DNA of 48,751 nucleotides from Erwinia tasmaniensis Et1/99. Lineage in GTDB: Bacteria; Pseudomonadota; Gammaproteobacteria; Enterobacterales; Enterobacteriaceae. Shown piece by piece: positions 42,365 through 48,751 of the stretch. How positions within the stretch are numbered: the first letter of the stretch is position 1; each line of letters opens with the position of its first letter. The stretch lies in the NCBI RefSeq assembly GCF_000026185.1, contig NC_010697.1:1-48751 (forward strand), in the 5' to 3' direction. The notes under the pieces are model-generated. The model was not told the origin of the DNA, did no database searches, and saw only the letters and a list, made by a program, of their open reading frames with translations. The position numbers were made by a program, and so were the translations under genes.

Positions 42365-42440
42365 GGTTCGTAGAACCGCACCAGAACGTAGTTCGGGGTT
42401 TCAAAGGGGTATCCCCTTTGGCACAGCGATTATACCGGAC
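42365..42440. other. Putative origin of transfer (oriT)
   Basis: The short gap upstream of mobC contains GGTTC/GAACC (42365-42377) and a perfect CAAAGGGG-TAT-CCCCTTTG inverted repeat (42402-42420). Such repeats beside a nick site are typical, and the place between the relaxosome genes and a divergent stbABC operon is that of R388 and pKM101 oriT. The exact nick base is not visible to me. Confidence 0.6.
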
Positions 42441-42514
42441 ATGAAATGTCTGTGTATACATCGCCGTCGTGCCTGTAGGTTGCATCTGATATCTTTAGCA
42501 TGAAGGAGTGCCCA

Positions 42515-42620
42515 CAAAATACATACACTATACCTACATAAATGCTTGACCAACCTACGCAATACATACAGAATAGCTATAGAAAGGTTGACTCACCTAC
42601 TAATTGCCTACACAATACCC
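42515..42620. repeat. Direct repeats upstream of stbA
   Basis: Variants of CCTAC-N-CAATAC occur at 42554-42565 and 42607-42618, with related CCTACATAAATGC and CCTACTAATTGC between. In R388, StbA binds direct repeats in this position (stbDRs). They may both position the plasmid and repress the stb operon. Confidence 0.55.
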
Positions 42621-42645
42621 GCATGTATTTGTTGAGGGCGATAAA

Positions 42646-43143
42646 GTGAAAGAGTTGCAAGATTTACTGGAACCCTTAGCTGATTTACTGAATCAGAGTG
42701 GTTTGAAAAGCAAACAAGCAGCTTTTAACCGCCACTACAATGATTTAGTTAAGGCTAAGGAAATTGCTTCTTGGGAATCAATTTCGAATTACTTAAATGA
42801 ACTGACTGGCGATCACTTAACAGCAAAGAGTATTAATACCCTTTTTCATCGGGCAAAAGCAAAAGTTAAAAAACAGCTAGGCCAATCTAGAACGGTTGTG
42901 ACAGAACCTATAGCATTATCGAGATCAGGCAGCAACGTAGAGTCTCACTTAGGTACAGAGGTAGAGGAGCCAAAAGCGTCAAATGAGTTGCTTAACCAGT
43001 ACCTAAAAGTTTGTTTCAATAACGAAAGAATTGCTTTAAGAGCCATCGAAGGTGGTGTAAGTATTGATACTATCGGAACATGGAAATCACCTAACCCAGT
43101 AAGATTAGGTAACACCTTAACAAATTACATTTCAAAAAAATAA
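42646..43143 (+). CDS. stbA: StbA-like DNA-binding protein
   Basis: This 165-residue protein has a helix-rich N-terminal region (SKQAAFNRHYNDLVKAKEIASWESISNYL and AKSINTLFHRAKAKVKKQL) resembling StbA of R388, and a short C-terminal domain. The frame is open from 42604 (TTG), but GTG at 42646 has GAGGG seven bases before it. StbA balances vertical stability against conjugation by binding beside oriT. Assignment relies on the whole operon layout. Confidence 0.7.
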   Translation: MKELQDLLEPLADLLNQSGLKSKQAAFNRHYNDLVKAKEIASWESISNYLNELTGDHLTAKSINTLFHRAKAKVKKQLGQSRTVVTEPIALSRSGSNVESHLGTEVEEPKASNELLNQYLKVCFNNERIALRAIEGGVSIDTIGTWKSPNPVRLGNTLTNYISKK

Positions 43144-43152
43144 GGATTAACA

Positions 43153-43851
43153 ATGTATCTGAAAATGGCAGTTTTAAATAACAGCGGTAATGTCGGTAAA
43201 TCTACTATTTGTCAGGCTCTGCTTAAACCACGTTTTGAATATTCTGCGATTATCAAAGTTGAGACCATCAATACCGATGGTACTACTGATGAAAAAATTT
43301 CAGCAAAAGAGTTCCATGAGATCATTAAGCGTATTGACGATGTTGATTGCACAATCATCGACGTTGGCGCTTCTAACATCGAGCAGTTTATGGTTCAAAT
43401 GACTGAATATCAGGGCAGTCATGATCTGATTGATCACTTCATTGTCCCTGTCACCCCTCAAGAAAAACAACAGCGAGATTCTATTGCAACCATCAATAGC
43501 CTTTTAGATATGGGCATTGAAGATAGTCGTATTAAAGTGATTTTTAACTTGGCCGAAAAAGACACTGCTATTGAAAAACAGTTCTCAATCTTCCTCGCTG
43601 ATAAGCAATGCAAAAAGATTGCTGGTAAAATCATACCTACCGTTTATCACAACAACATCTTTAACATTCTCACCACAATGGGAATGAAATACGAAGATGT
43701 GTATAACGATGATCGTGACTACCGTGCTCTTATTCGTGCCGCAGGCACGAAAGAAGAACGAGAAGAACTGTCGAATCTTCGTGCTGCAAAAATGCTGATG
43801 AATGGCTTTAATTCAGATCTGGATGTAGCTTTCGGTAATTTAGAATTTTGA
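43153..43851 (+). CDS. stbB: StbB-like P-loop ATPase
   Basis: This 232-residue ParA-superfamily protein has a degenerate Walker A (LNNSGNVGKSTIC, residues 8-20) and CTIIDVGASNIEQF as the Walker B region, as in StbB of R388 and IncN plasmids. StbB is needed for conjugation there. AAGGA lies before the ATG, 9 bases after stbA. Confidence 0.82.
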   Translation: MYLKMAVLNNSGNVGKSTICQALLKPRFEYSAIIKVETINTDGTTDEKISAKEFHEIIKRIDDVDCTIIDVGASNIEQFMVQMTEYQGSHDLIDHFIVPVTPQEKQQRDSIATINSLLDMGIEDSRIKVIFNLAEKDTAIEKQFSIFLADKQCKKIAGKIIPTVYHNNIFNILTTMGMKYEDVYNDDRDYRALIRAAGTKEEREELSNLRAAKMLMNGFNSDLDVAFGNLEF

Positions 43852-43896
43852 TTGATATAGCGGGATAACATCCCGCTATTTTATTAAGGAAAAAGT

Positions 43897-44484
43897 ATGA
43901 GCAAGAGTATCTCTGAAGATTTCAAAGACGCAAAAATCAACATGATGATTGAAGATCTTTTGACTCTTGAGAAAGAGACTGAGAATTTTAAAGAGGCACT
44001 TCTTGGGGCAATTTCCGAAGTCCCTGAAGCGCTGGAGAACGCAGTTAGCGATAAATTGATAGAACTGCTTCAGGTTGGTGAAGAATTAGAAAAAAACATC
44101 ACTGAAGCAAACAAAGAGATTTTCGATTTAAAAGAAACAGCCAAACATGAGATCACAAAACATTTTTCGCTCATTCTTGCTGACCTGAAGAGTGAACTCA
44201 AATCGGTTACAGATACTTATAAGAGCGAAGCGAAAAAAACAAAACCATTATCAACAACAAAAATTGTTGGTCTTTGCCTTGCTTCTGTTCTGTTGCTCAC
44301 CTCCGTTTTTTCTGGGGCCGTTTACTATGCCTTGTCAGTGAAGAATAAATCAGAATTGGAAAAATTCGGATCAGGTATTGTTGAGCTATCTGAACTGACA
44401 GAGAATATAATTCAACAACTTCCAAAAGAAAAGAAACTGGAAGCCGAATCCAGATACAAAAAAATCATGTCAACTGACCGATAA
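43897..44484 (+). CDS. stbC: StbC-like coiled-coil membrane protein
   Basis: This 195-residue protein has a long N-terminal coiled coil (residues 15-120), one transmembrane helix (IVGLCLASVLLLTSVFSGAVYYAL, about 128-151) and a helical tail. It fits the third gene of stbABC by place and layout. The family role is unknown. A terminator follows directly. Confidence 0.65.
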   Translation: MSKSISEDFKDAKINMMIEDLLTLEKETENFKEALLGAISEVPEALENAVSDKLIELLQVGEELEKNITEANKEIFDLKETAKHEITKHFSLILADLKSELKSVTDTYKSEAKKTKPLSTTKIVGLCLASVLLLTSVFSGAVYYALSVKNKSELEKFGSGIVELSELTENIIQQLPKEKKLEAESRYKKIMSTDR

Positions 44485-44512
44485 AAAAACCACCTTACGG
44501 TGGTTTTTTTCC
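44485..44512 (+). terminator. Terminator of stbABC
   Basis: ACCACC-TTAC-GGTGGT, then seven T; an A-run precedes it. Confidence 0.9.
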
Positions 44513-44541
44513 TCTTTTCGAAACCTTTCAATCCGTCCGGG

Positions 44542-44742
44542 TTAAATTTTTTTGATTTTAGGTTTTGTATTCAAAACAGATACCGTTGCCGAGTCTGCCC
44601 AAAACTGATAGAAAGACCTCTTTTTCTCTAACGCGTTTTCGGCTTCTTCTCTGGTTGAGAATTTATCAAGAACAACCGCACCAGCTTTCAAGCAATGTTT
44701 TATGCGGTGCAATTCAATTGTGATTTCTGTTTTCTTATACAT
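44542..44742 (-). CDS. Small hypothetical protein
   Basis: This 66-residue basic protein has a possible beta-alpha pattern (TEITIELHRIKHCL, FSTREEAENALEKKRSFYQFW). It ends close to the stb terminator and starts just before the mobile element. No family is recognised. Confidence 0.45.
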   Translation of the reverse strand: MYKKTEITIELHRIKHCLKAGAVVLDKFSTREEAENALEKKRSFYQFWADSATVSVLNTKPKIKKI

Positions 44743-44768
44743 AAAACATTTCGGATTAATGACCTATT

Positions 44769-44920
44769 TGTAGCGGCTTGCCAACATAATGGCCTCTGCT
44801 CGCAAACATCGGGAATTTCTGCTCGAATTATCTGACAATGGAGCGACGTTTGTGCTCACGCTCTTTGCCAATGTGCTCGCAAACATCCGTCGTCTGCTCA
44901 CATTAATTGCCAATGGCGGG
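44769..44920 (+). repeat. Left long inverted repeat
   Basis: About 150 bases, beginning TGTAGCGGCTTGCC, matching the complement of 45507-45656. An ATG at 44790 opens a 54-codon frame across it whose first ~40 residues equal those of the right copy, so the repeat may derive from the 5' part of a gene. Confidence 0.8.
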
Positions 44921-44965
44921 GATACCAAATTAATGGGGCATGAGTGCCACTAATTCGGCGAAAAC

Positions 44966-45312
44966 CCAGTATATCCAAAAAGGCTTTGTCGGAAGCGGAA
45001 GTCGTATCAATAGCTTGCTCTGTAGCCATCAACCTGATGTTTTTGCCCTTTAAGCTTATGCTCCAGCTCTTCCGCCGTCGCGATGAGTTTCTTCAATGAG
45101 CGCGCCAGACGATCGAGTTTCCAGACAACCAATATATCGCCTGCCCGTAATACATCGGAAAGGATGTGGTTCAGCTCCGGTCGTTCGTCCCGGGCACCGG
45201 ATCCGCGCTCGGTAAATACCTTCTCGCAACCGGCGCGTCTCAGAGCCTCCAGTTGAAGTTCTGGATTCTGGTCTACCGTGCTGACCCTGGCGTATCCGAT
45301 CCGCTTAGTCAC
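44966..45312 (-). pseudogene. tnpR: Serine resolvase, frame-shifted and truncated
   Basis: The N-terminal catalytic domain is intact for about 90 residues: RIGYARVSTVDQNPELQLEA with the nucleophile Ser, then VVWKLDRLARS. Around 45046-45054 one extra base breaks the frame; in the other frame the sequence continues as KGKNIRLMATEQAIDTTSAS and DKAFLDILG, the normal resolvase helix. The C-terminal HTH is missing. It cannot be functional as drawn. It resembles Tn3-family resolvases. Confidence 0.82.
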
Positions 45313-45453
45313 CTCTTAAACATTCTCAAAAGTCGTGGGAGGCGTAGCATTTCGCGACAGTGGTATCAATAACAGTTTTGAGAAGGTTTTAGAGCGCAAT
45401 TTGCGAGTAAGTACGCCCTTGCTGTGAATGACTCAAAAACGAAGGTTTATGCG
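45313..45453. other. Probable remnant of a res site
   Basis: A non-coding stretch directly upstream of the resolvase start, where Tn3-family elements keep res. It contains TTCTCAAAA and its complement TTTTGAGAA (45325-45388 area). Not proven. Confidence 0.35.
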
Positions 45454-45506
45454 TCACCGAGGGGAGAGGAAAAGTTGGCAGTTATCGACGCCATCCGGGT
45501 CACTCT

Positions 45507-45656
45507 CCCCATTGGCAATTAAAGTGAGCAGACGACGGATGTTTGCAAGCACATTGGTAAAGATCGTGAGCACAAACGCCGCTCCATTGTCAGATAATTC
45601 GAGCAGAAATTCCCGATGTTTGCGAGCAGAGGCCATTATGTTGGTAAGCCGCTACA
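45507..45656 (-). repeat. Right long inverted repeat
   Basis: Complement of the left repeat with a few substitutions. The frame reading inward starts MASARKHREFLLELSDNGAA and runs to 45454. Confidence 0.8.
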
Positions 45657-45699
45657 CCTATTTTAGGGCTTCTCAATAAAGCCCTACATTGTTATTTAT

Positions 45700-46065
45700 T
45701 TAAGCAGTAGGCCAAGTGATTGATTTTAAGAAATTAACACAGTCAATTAATCCCATTCTTGTATAATAGTCCAGCCCTTCAGGAGTATCAGAGTATCTAA
45801 TCATCTTGTTACAGTGATCACGGAAACCCTTTTTATCGTGTGCAGCAAGATCAAGGCCACAGCCGTATTCAATACCGTTCGAGAAAATTACAGTAATTTT
45901 TGTTTTATCGTAGAACTCTGTTGTTTTTGAAGCCGCCAGCGCCGCTGCACGTTCAAACTCTTCGAAAGAGTAGGTTTTATTCTCGAAAGGAAAATCACCG
46001 GATTCTGACCAGTGAACCAGAACATCTACAGGGGTGATCTCAGTTTCATTTTTTTGAGTGTTCAT
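45700..46065 (-). CDS. LPD25-like small plasmid protein
   Basis: This 121-residue protein has the pattern VLVHWSESGDFPFENKTYSFEEFERAA, then YDKTKITVIFSNGIEYGCGLDLAAHD and a helical end, which I match to the large polyvalent protein-associated domain 25. Such proteins occur with plasmid and phage anti-defence or leading-region genes. The frame is open to 46143, but the ATG at 46065 follows GGCAGGAG and lies downstream of the promoter, so it is the start. Confidence 0.65.
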   Translation of the reverse strand: MNTQKNETEITPVDVLVHWSESGDFPFENKTYSFEEFERAAALAASKTTEFYDKTKITVIFSNGIEYGCGLDLAAHDKKGFRDHCNKMIRYSDTPEGLDYYTRMGLIDCVNFLKSITWPTA

Positions 46066-46159
46066 CTTAAATCTCCTGCCCTTAAGGGCTGTTGGGTGGT
46101 GAAACAGGCCGTTCCCCGTTTCGATGCAATCATTATAACTCATTATCTAGGGAGTTCAA
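46066..46159 (-). promoter_or_regulatory. Promoter and hairpin leader (copy 3)
   Basis: Minus strand: -35 TTGAAC (46159-46154), 16-base spacer, -10 TATAAT (46137-46132). The leader has CATCGAAACGGGG, a GAAAC/GTTTC hairpin and the perfect palindrome GCCCTTAAGGGC directly before AGGAG. Nearly the same leader stands at 47183-47278. Confidence 0.8.
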
Positions 46160-46185
46160 CAGCTTTTCTTTCTGTTTTTGCTTGT

Positions 46186-46504
46186 TTTTTTGAGGCGCAA
46201 CCGATAAAAGGTGCTACTCTGGGATCACATTTTCCCCGATACCTGCCGCACCGGGCGTGAGCAACGCGAACCGCTGACTGTCATACGCCGTTAAACCTCC
46301 CCCGCGCTGCCAGGCCATTACGAACCGGAAGCCACTCATAACCCGACATAGCCTCCCGAAGGGCGCAGTTAGCGCGTGAGCCTGCGAAAGGTACACCATC
46401 GCGCCACAGGCGCCGTGGGGCGCTGTACTGCGGGTGCTGGTTTTGCCAGCTTACAAGGCGGGATGCCGCAAAAACAGTGTAAATACATCATGCGCACAGC
46501 GTAA
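46186..46504. repeat. Duplicated intergenic region, copy A
   Basis: The stretch from GAGGCGCAACCGATAAAA through GTGAGCAACGCGAACCGC to the GTACTGCGGGTGCTGG block recurs at 47306-47520 with scattered substitutions. The minus-strand frame across it carries no start signals and differs between copies in indels, so I treat it as non-coding. Confidence 0.7.
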
Positions 46505-46741
46505 TCAACGTTTAGTTAAAATGTATTCTGGGTGCTTGCCAGCCAGCAAGAGTAAAAGCTCAAACTTCACACCGGGTAGTTTTTGACTGCAATTCTTCGA
46601 TATAAGGTTATCCCATGATTTGAGGGACATCATCAGCCGTTCTGCTAACTCAGGTTTGGTGAGTCCGGTTTTAGCCTGCAATTCTGCAAGATATTCAGGT
46701 GATTGCTCTTTAAGCATTTTTTTGAAGCTCAATAAATTCAT
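46505..46741 (-). CDS. HTH DNA-binding protein (paralogue B)
   Basis: This 78-residue protein has TGLTKPELAERLMMSLKSWDNLISK as its helix-turn-helix and ends LLLLAGKHPEYILTKR, the same end as the 33154-33378 protein. It overlaps the preceding gene by 32 bases; an internal ATG at 46717 is an alternative start with less overlap. It is the last gene of its operon, mirroring the other copy, and may control the duplicated promoters. Confidence 0.68.
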   Translation of the reverse strand: MNLLSFKKMLKEQSPEYLAELQAKTGLTKPELAERLMMSLKSWDNLISKNCSQKLPGVKFELLLLLAGKHPEYILTKR

Positions 46742-47006
46742 GGTGTAGGGCAGTAAAACACTCGGCTAATGGTTTAAATTTGTCGTTTTTAGGGAGCATC
46801 TGCAGAATTTCATCGTCAATATCATTAATAGAATCAAATTCATAGATTTCATCGAAGATAGTGAAGCGTTCACGCTTCGCTCCACCTGGGGGATTCGTAC
46901 GCCCCAACGCAGTAAAGTTGAGACTGCATGAATCTGCATCAACATAAACAGTCAACTTGCACTGTTTATTTCCTTTAGAAATCATTTTGCTAAAAATTTC
47001 TTTCAT
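46710..47006 (-). CDS. Small hypothetical protein, operon member
   Basis: This 98-residue protein has a strand-rich start (CKLTVYVDADSCSLNFTAL) and a helical, acidic end. It is coupled by a 4-base overlap to the gene before it. It takes the same place before an HTH gene as the protein at 33375-33620, without clear sequence similarity. Confidence 0.6.
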   Translation of the reverse strand: MKEIFSKMISKGNKQCKLTVYVDADSCSLNFTALGRTNPPGGAKRERFTIFDEIYEFDSINDIDDEILQMLPKNDKFKPLAECFTALHHEFIELQKNA

Positions 47007-47182
47007 GGGAGTTTCTTCCGGTAAGTAAGCAGCCTTGCCAAATCAGGACTAGGCTTCATCTCGTTGATCCCTTTATCCATGAATCCTTCAATAATCGCCT
47101 GATAGTTAGCGATTGAGTTGTTAGATACGGCGCGATTTAGGGCTTCCTGCTGAATATTTTCTTTAGATGCTGACGTTTTCAC
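47003..47182 (-). CDS. Small leader-controlled protein
   Basis: This 59-residue protein with a GTG start has GGCAGGAG before it. The frame is open to 47260, but those codons lie in the leader and across the -10, and a near-identical stretch precedes a different protein at 46065, so they are not part of the protein. Function unknown. Confidence 0.55.
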   Translation of the reverse strand: MKTSASKENIQQEALNRAVSNNSIANYQAIIEGFMDKGINEMKPSPDLARLLTYRKKLP

Positions 47183-47278
47183 TTTATATCTCCTGCCCTT
47201 AAGGGCTGTTCGGTGATGAAACAGGCCGTTCCCCGTTTCGATGTAATCATCGTAAATCATTATTTAGGGAGCATTCAA
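47183..47278 (-). promoter_or_regulatory. Promoter and hairpin leader (copy 4)
   Basis: Minus strand: -35 TTGAAT (47278-47273), 18-base spacer, -10 TACGAT (47254-47249). The leader repeats copy 3 including GCCCTTAAGGGC next to AGGAG. Confidence 0.72.
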
Positions 47279-47305
47279 TCTTTTATTTTCTGTTTTTATT
47301 AATTT

Positions 47306-47520
47306 TTTTTTCTGAGGCGCAGCCGATAAAAGATGCTAATCCGGGATCACATTTTCCCCCATACCTGTGGCACCAGGCGTGAGCAACGCGAACCGCTGAC
47401 TGTCATACGGCGTTAAACCTCCCCCCGTCCTGCCAGACGAACCTATAGGACACTCAGAACCCCGCACAGCCTCCCGGAGGGCGCTGTACTGCGGGTGCTG
47501 GCTTTGCCAGCTTACAAGCC
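47306..47520. repeat. Duplicated intergenic region, copy B
   Basis: Second copy of the 46186-46504 region, shortened by about 100 bases in its middle. No gene is seen. Confidence 0.7.
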
Positions 47521-47531
47521 GATTACTACAC

Positions 47532-47576
47532 AGTGTATACAGTGTATACAGTGTATACAGTGTATACAGTGTATTT
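47532..47576. repeat. Tandem 9-bp repeats
   Basis: AGTGTATAC occurs four times in perfect tandem and a fifth time in altered form. The same word family is found around parA (37750-37912). It may be an extra binding site for the partition protein. Confidence 0.75.
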
Positions 47577-47699
47577 ACAATCATAGCATTACCATGTATT
47601 TGCATATTAACTATTACTATGTACATACAGTGTATGCTGCGAAAGGATTTATCTATTTCTGATCGCAAGAACTAGCATCACATTGAGGCTGACAGATCA

Positions 47700-48170
47700 G
47701 GCCATCATCAGATTCGCTCTGTAAGCCTCTCTAAGCCGTTCATGCACTCGACGTATTAAATTGTACGTCTATGCGGTGAAAAATCGCGTACAGCGTGTTC
47801 GGCGAAGCCGTTTCGTTATAGATCCGATGATCCGAAAAGGATCGGTAACAGACTCAGCTAAGGGAAACGTGAGTATGTAACGCTCGCCGCAAGGCAAGAT
47901 TAGCGAGCTTGCGAGTCTGTCTTGCCGAGGAAGCGTAATTTAACCAGATGCGGCATATAGCTCCTACCGCTCTGGTTCGGCAGAAGAAGAAGTGTGCTTT
48001 ATTTGACAGCGTGAGTTATCCACATGTTTTTGCCTTCAAAAGCTTATTTATCTTTTTAAATAACTTAATAGTGACTTAGTTAGATCTTAGTAAACTTAAT
48101 AAACTTAGGTAACATTTTATTAACACCCTAACTTTCTAATATAGCACTATAAAAAAAAATGATCCGAGTT
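47700..48170. other. Non-iteron part of the replication origin
   Basis: No gene is visible. A GC-rich part with short inverted repeats (CTCGCCGC, GCGAGCTTGCGAG) is followed by a consensus DnaA box and an AT-rich stretch with repeated TTAGTAAACTTAATAAACTTAGG words, a good candidate for the melting region. Confidence 0.65.
48016..48024 (+). promoter_or_regulatory. DnaA box
   Basis: TTATCCACA, an exact consensus DnaA site, 150 bases before the iterons. Confidence 0.85.
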
Positions 48171-48174
48171 TATC

Positions 48175-48349
48175 GGTGGGGATGTATGCCGTCACTGGTG
48201 GGGATATATGCCGTCACTGGTGGGGATATATGCCGTCACTGGTGGGGGCGTATGCCGTTAAAGGTGGGGATGTATGCCGTGAAGGTGGGGATATATGCCG
48301 TCACTGGTGGGGATATATGCCGTCACTGGTGGGGATATATGCCGCGAAG
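48175..48349 (+). repeat. oriV: Eight tandem 22-bp iterons (oriV)
   Basis: Units of GGTGGGGATATATGCCGTCA + CT start at 48175, 48197, 48219, 48241, 48263 (21 bases), 48284, 48306 and 48328. The core GGTGGGGATRTATGCCG is nearly constant; unit 4 reads GGCG in the core and the last unit degrades at its end. A 22-base step places all sites on one face of the helix, as expected for cooperative Rep binding. Confidence 0.95.
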
Positions 48350-48522
48350 ATTAAATATTGAGCAACTTGCGCGTTTGGGATACACGTCACGTTATCGGGC
48401 AATAAGAAATGTACTTAAAGCAAACTACTTTTAAGTTCACGATTGAGATCCAGAGCTTTGACGTAAAATTCTGGAGACATGGGATGTCAACTAAGTTCAT
48501 GTAATTGGTGAATATTTTCTAA

Positions 48523-48652
48523 AGGTGGGGATGTGTGCCGTTATGCCGTGGATGTATCTTATATTTAACAATAACTATATGATATATATATAAAAAGTAC
48601 TGTATTTAAAGTGGGTGCTTTGTGAAAGGTGGGGATGTATGCCGTTAATTTT
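48523..48652 (+). repeat. Isolated iterons near rep
   Basis: AAGGTGGGGATGTGTGCCGT near 48523 and AAGGTGGGGATGTATGCCGT near 48629 are single copies of the iteron outside the array. They may bridge to the array in handcuffing or repress rep. Confidence 0.75.
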
Positions 48653-48653
48653 C

Positions 48654-48751
48654 AAAGGTGGGAATAAAAAAGGTGGGTTTCCCACTTTACGACAACCCAC
48701 TTTTGGTATAGTTTAAAGACAAGGTATTTTAAAAAACCAGAGGGATGGCTC
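48654..48751 (+). promoter_or_regulatory. rep promoter and operator
   Basis: Half-iterons AAAGGTGGG appear twice in direct and twice in inverted form (TCCCACTTT, ACCCACTTTT) between 48654 and 48706, the classical autorepressor operator of Rep_3 plasmids. TATAGT just after (about 48708) could be the -10. GAGGG at 48740 is the ribosome binding site for the GTG at base 1. Confidence 0.75.

Larger units (their letters stand above)
44769..45656. mobile_element. Non-autonomous element with ~150-bp inverted repeats
   Basis: The ends are inverted copies of the same ~150-base sequence (44769-44920 and 45507-45656) with only about seven to nine differences, starting TGTAGCGGCTT. ACCTATTT lies on both sides (44762-44769 and 45655-45662), consistent with a target duplication of 6-8 bases. 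Inside is a frame-shifted serine resolvase and a probable res region. Each repeat also contains an open frame (MASARKHREFLLELSDNGA...) in opposite directions. No transposase gene is present. Confidence 0.75.

Noticed and set aside
46214..46399. 61-codon minus-strand frame, partly shared with the other duplicated region
   Set aside because: Similar peptide in both copies reflects the DNA duplication; no ribosome binding site and the upstream codons differ by indels.
47336..47668. 110-codon minus-strand frame across tandem repeats
   Set aside because: The first half translates the 9-base repeats (LYTLYTLYT) and the second half lies in a duplicated intergenic region; no start signal.
48159..48434. 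Open frame of 91 codons across the iterons
   Set aside because: Its peptide is a repeat of the iteron translated in frame (22-base units shift frame regularly); no ribosome binding site. It is a by-product of the repeats.

Overview
The window reads as one complete circular conjugative plasmid opened at the first codon of its replication gene. The initiator's GTG start is at base 1, its likely ribosome binding site is in the last bases of the window, and its iterons fill the last 600 bases, so the two ends join. The host is most likely a member of the Enterobacterales. The initiator resembles the Pi protein of R6K/IncX, the transfer backbone (VirB/PilX-type secretion genes, VirD4/TaxB-like coupling protein, TopB, H-NS-like protein) is IncX-like, the pilus genes are IncI-like, and there is a DinQ/DqlB-like toxin. 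I see no antibiotic, metal or obvious virulence cargo.

Layout. 1-2600: initiator, a LuxR-type HTH protein, two small genes and a GC-rich, strongly folded untranslated stretch. 2626-13696: a P-type type IV secretion system in the order virB1-B2-B3-B4-B5-B6-B8-B9-B10-B11-virD4. No virB7 is visible and virB1 is split by a -1 frame change. 13714-14070: a TrbM-like periplasmic protein. 14127-25714: a type IVb thin-pilus locus related to IncI1 (pilL, N, O, P, Q, R, S, V, M, U, T). It contains an extra PilT/VirB11-like ATPase between pilS and pilV and a 36-residue pilin-like peptide before pilS. 25730-28215: small unknown, mostly membrane or acidic proteins. 28233-31490: topoisomerase III and an H-NS-like protein.

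31468-35720, mostly minus strand: a HigBA-like toxin-antitoxin pair, a string of very small genes, and a module with a J-domain protein and an HTH protein. Here two promoters have the same palindrome filling the -35/-10 spacer. A small DNA-binding protein and its likely operators follow. 35720-37334: a non-coding or decayed stretch and a GC-rich tyrosine recombinase. 37592-37663: a DinQ-like type I toxin. 37750-38983: parA and a small parB-like gene with repeats. 39036-42349, minus: a 993-residue relaxase with a MobC-like partner. A putative oriT lies between mobC and the divergent stbABC operon (42646-44484). 44769-45656: a small mobile element with long inverted repeats and a broken resolvase. 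45700-47300, minus: a second small-gene module with duplicated leaders. 47300-48751: repeats, a DnaA box, eight tandem 22-bp iterons and the rep operator.

How it fits together: replication is Rep/iteron controlled. Maintenance draws on parAB, stbABC, a recombinase (possible multimer resolution) and two toxin systems. Transfer uses the relaxase and MobC at oriT, the VirD4 coupling protein and the VirB channel, probably with the thin pilus aiding mating in liquid. The H-NS-like protein and several small HTH proteins probably hold these modules quiet. The secretion genes are AT-rich and the pilus genes clearly richer in GC, so the plasmid looks like a chimera of an IncX-like core and an IncI-like pilus.
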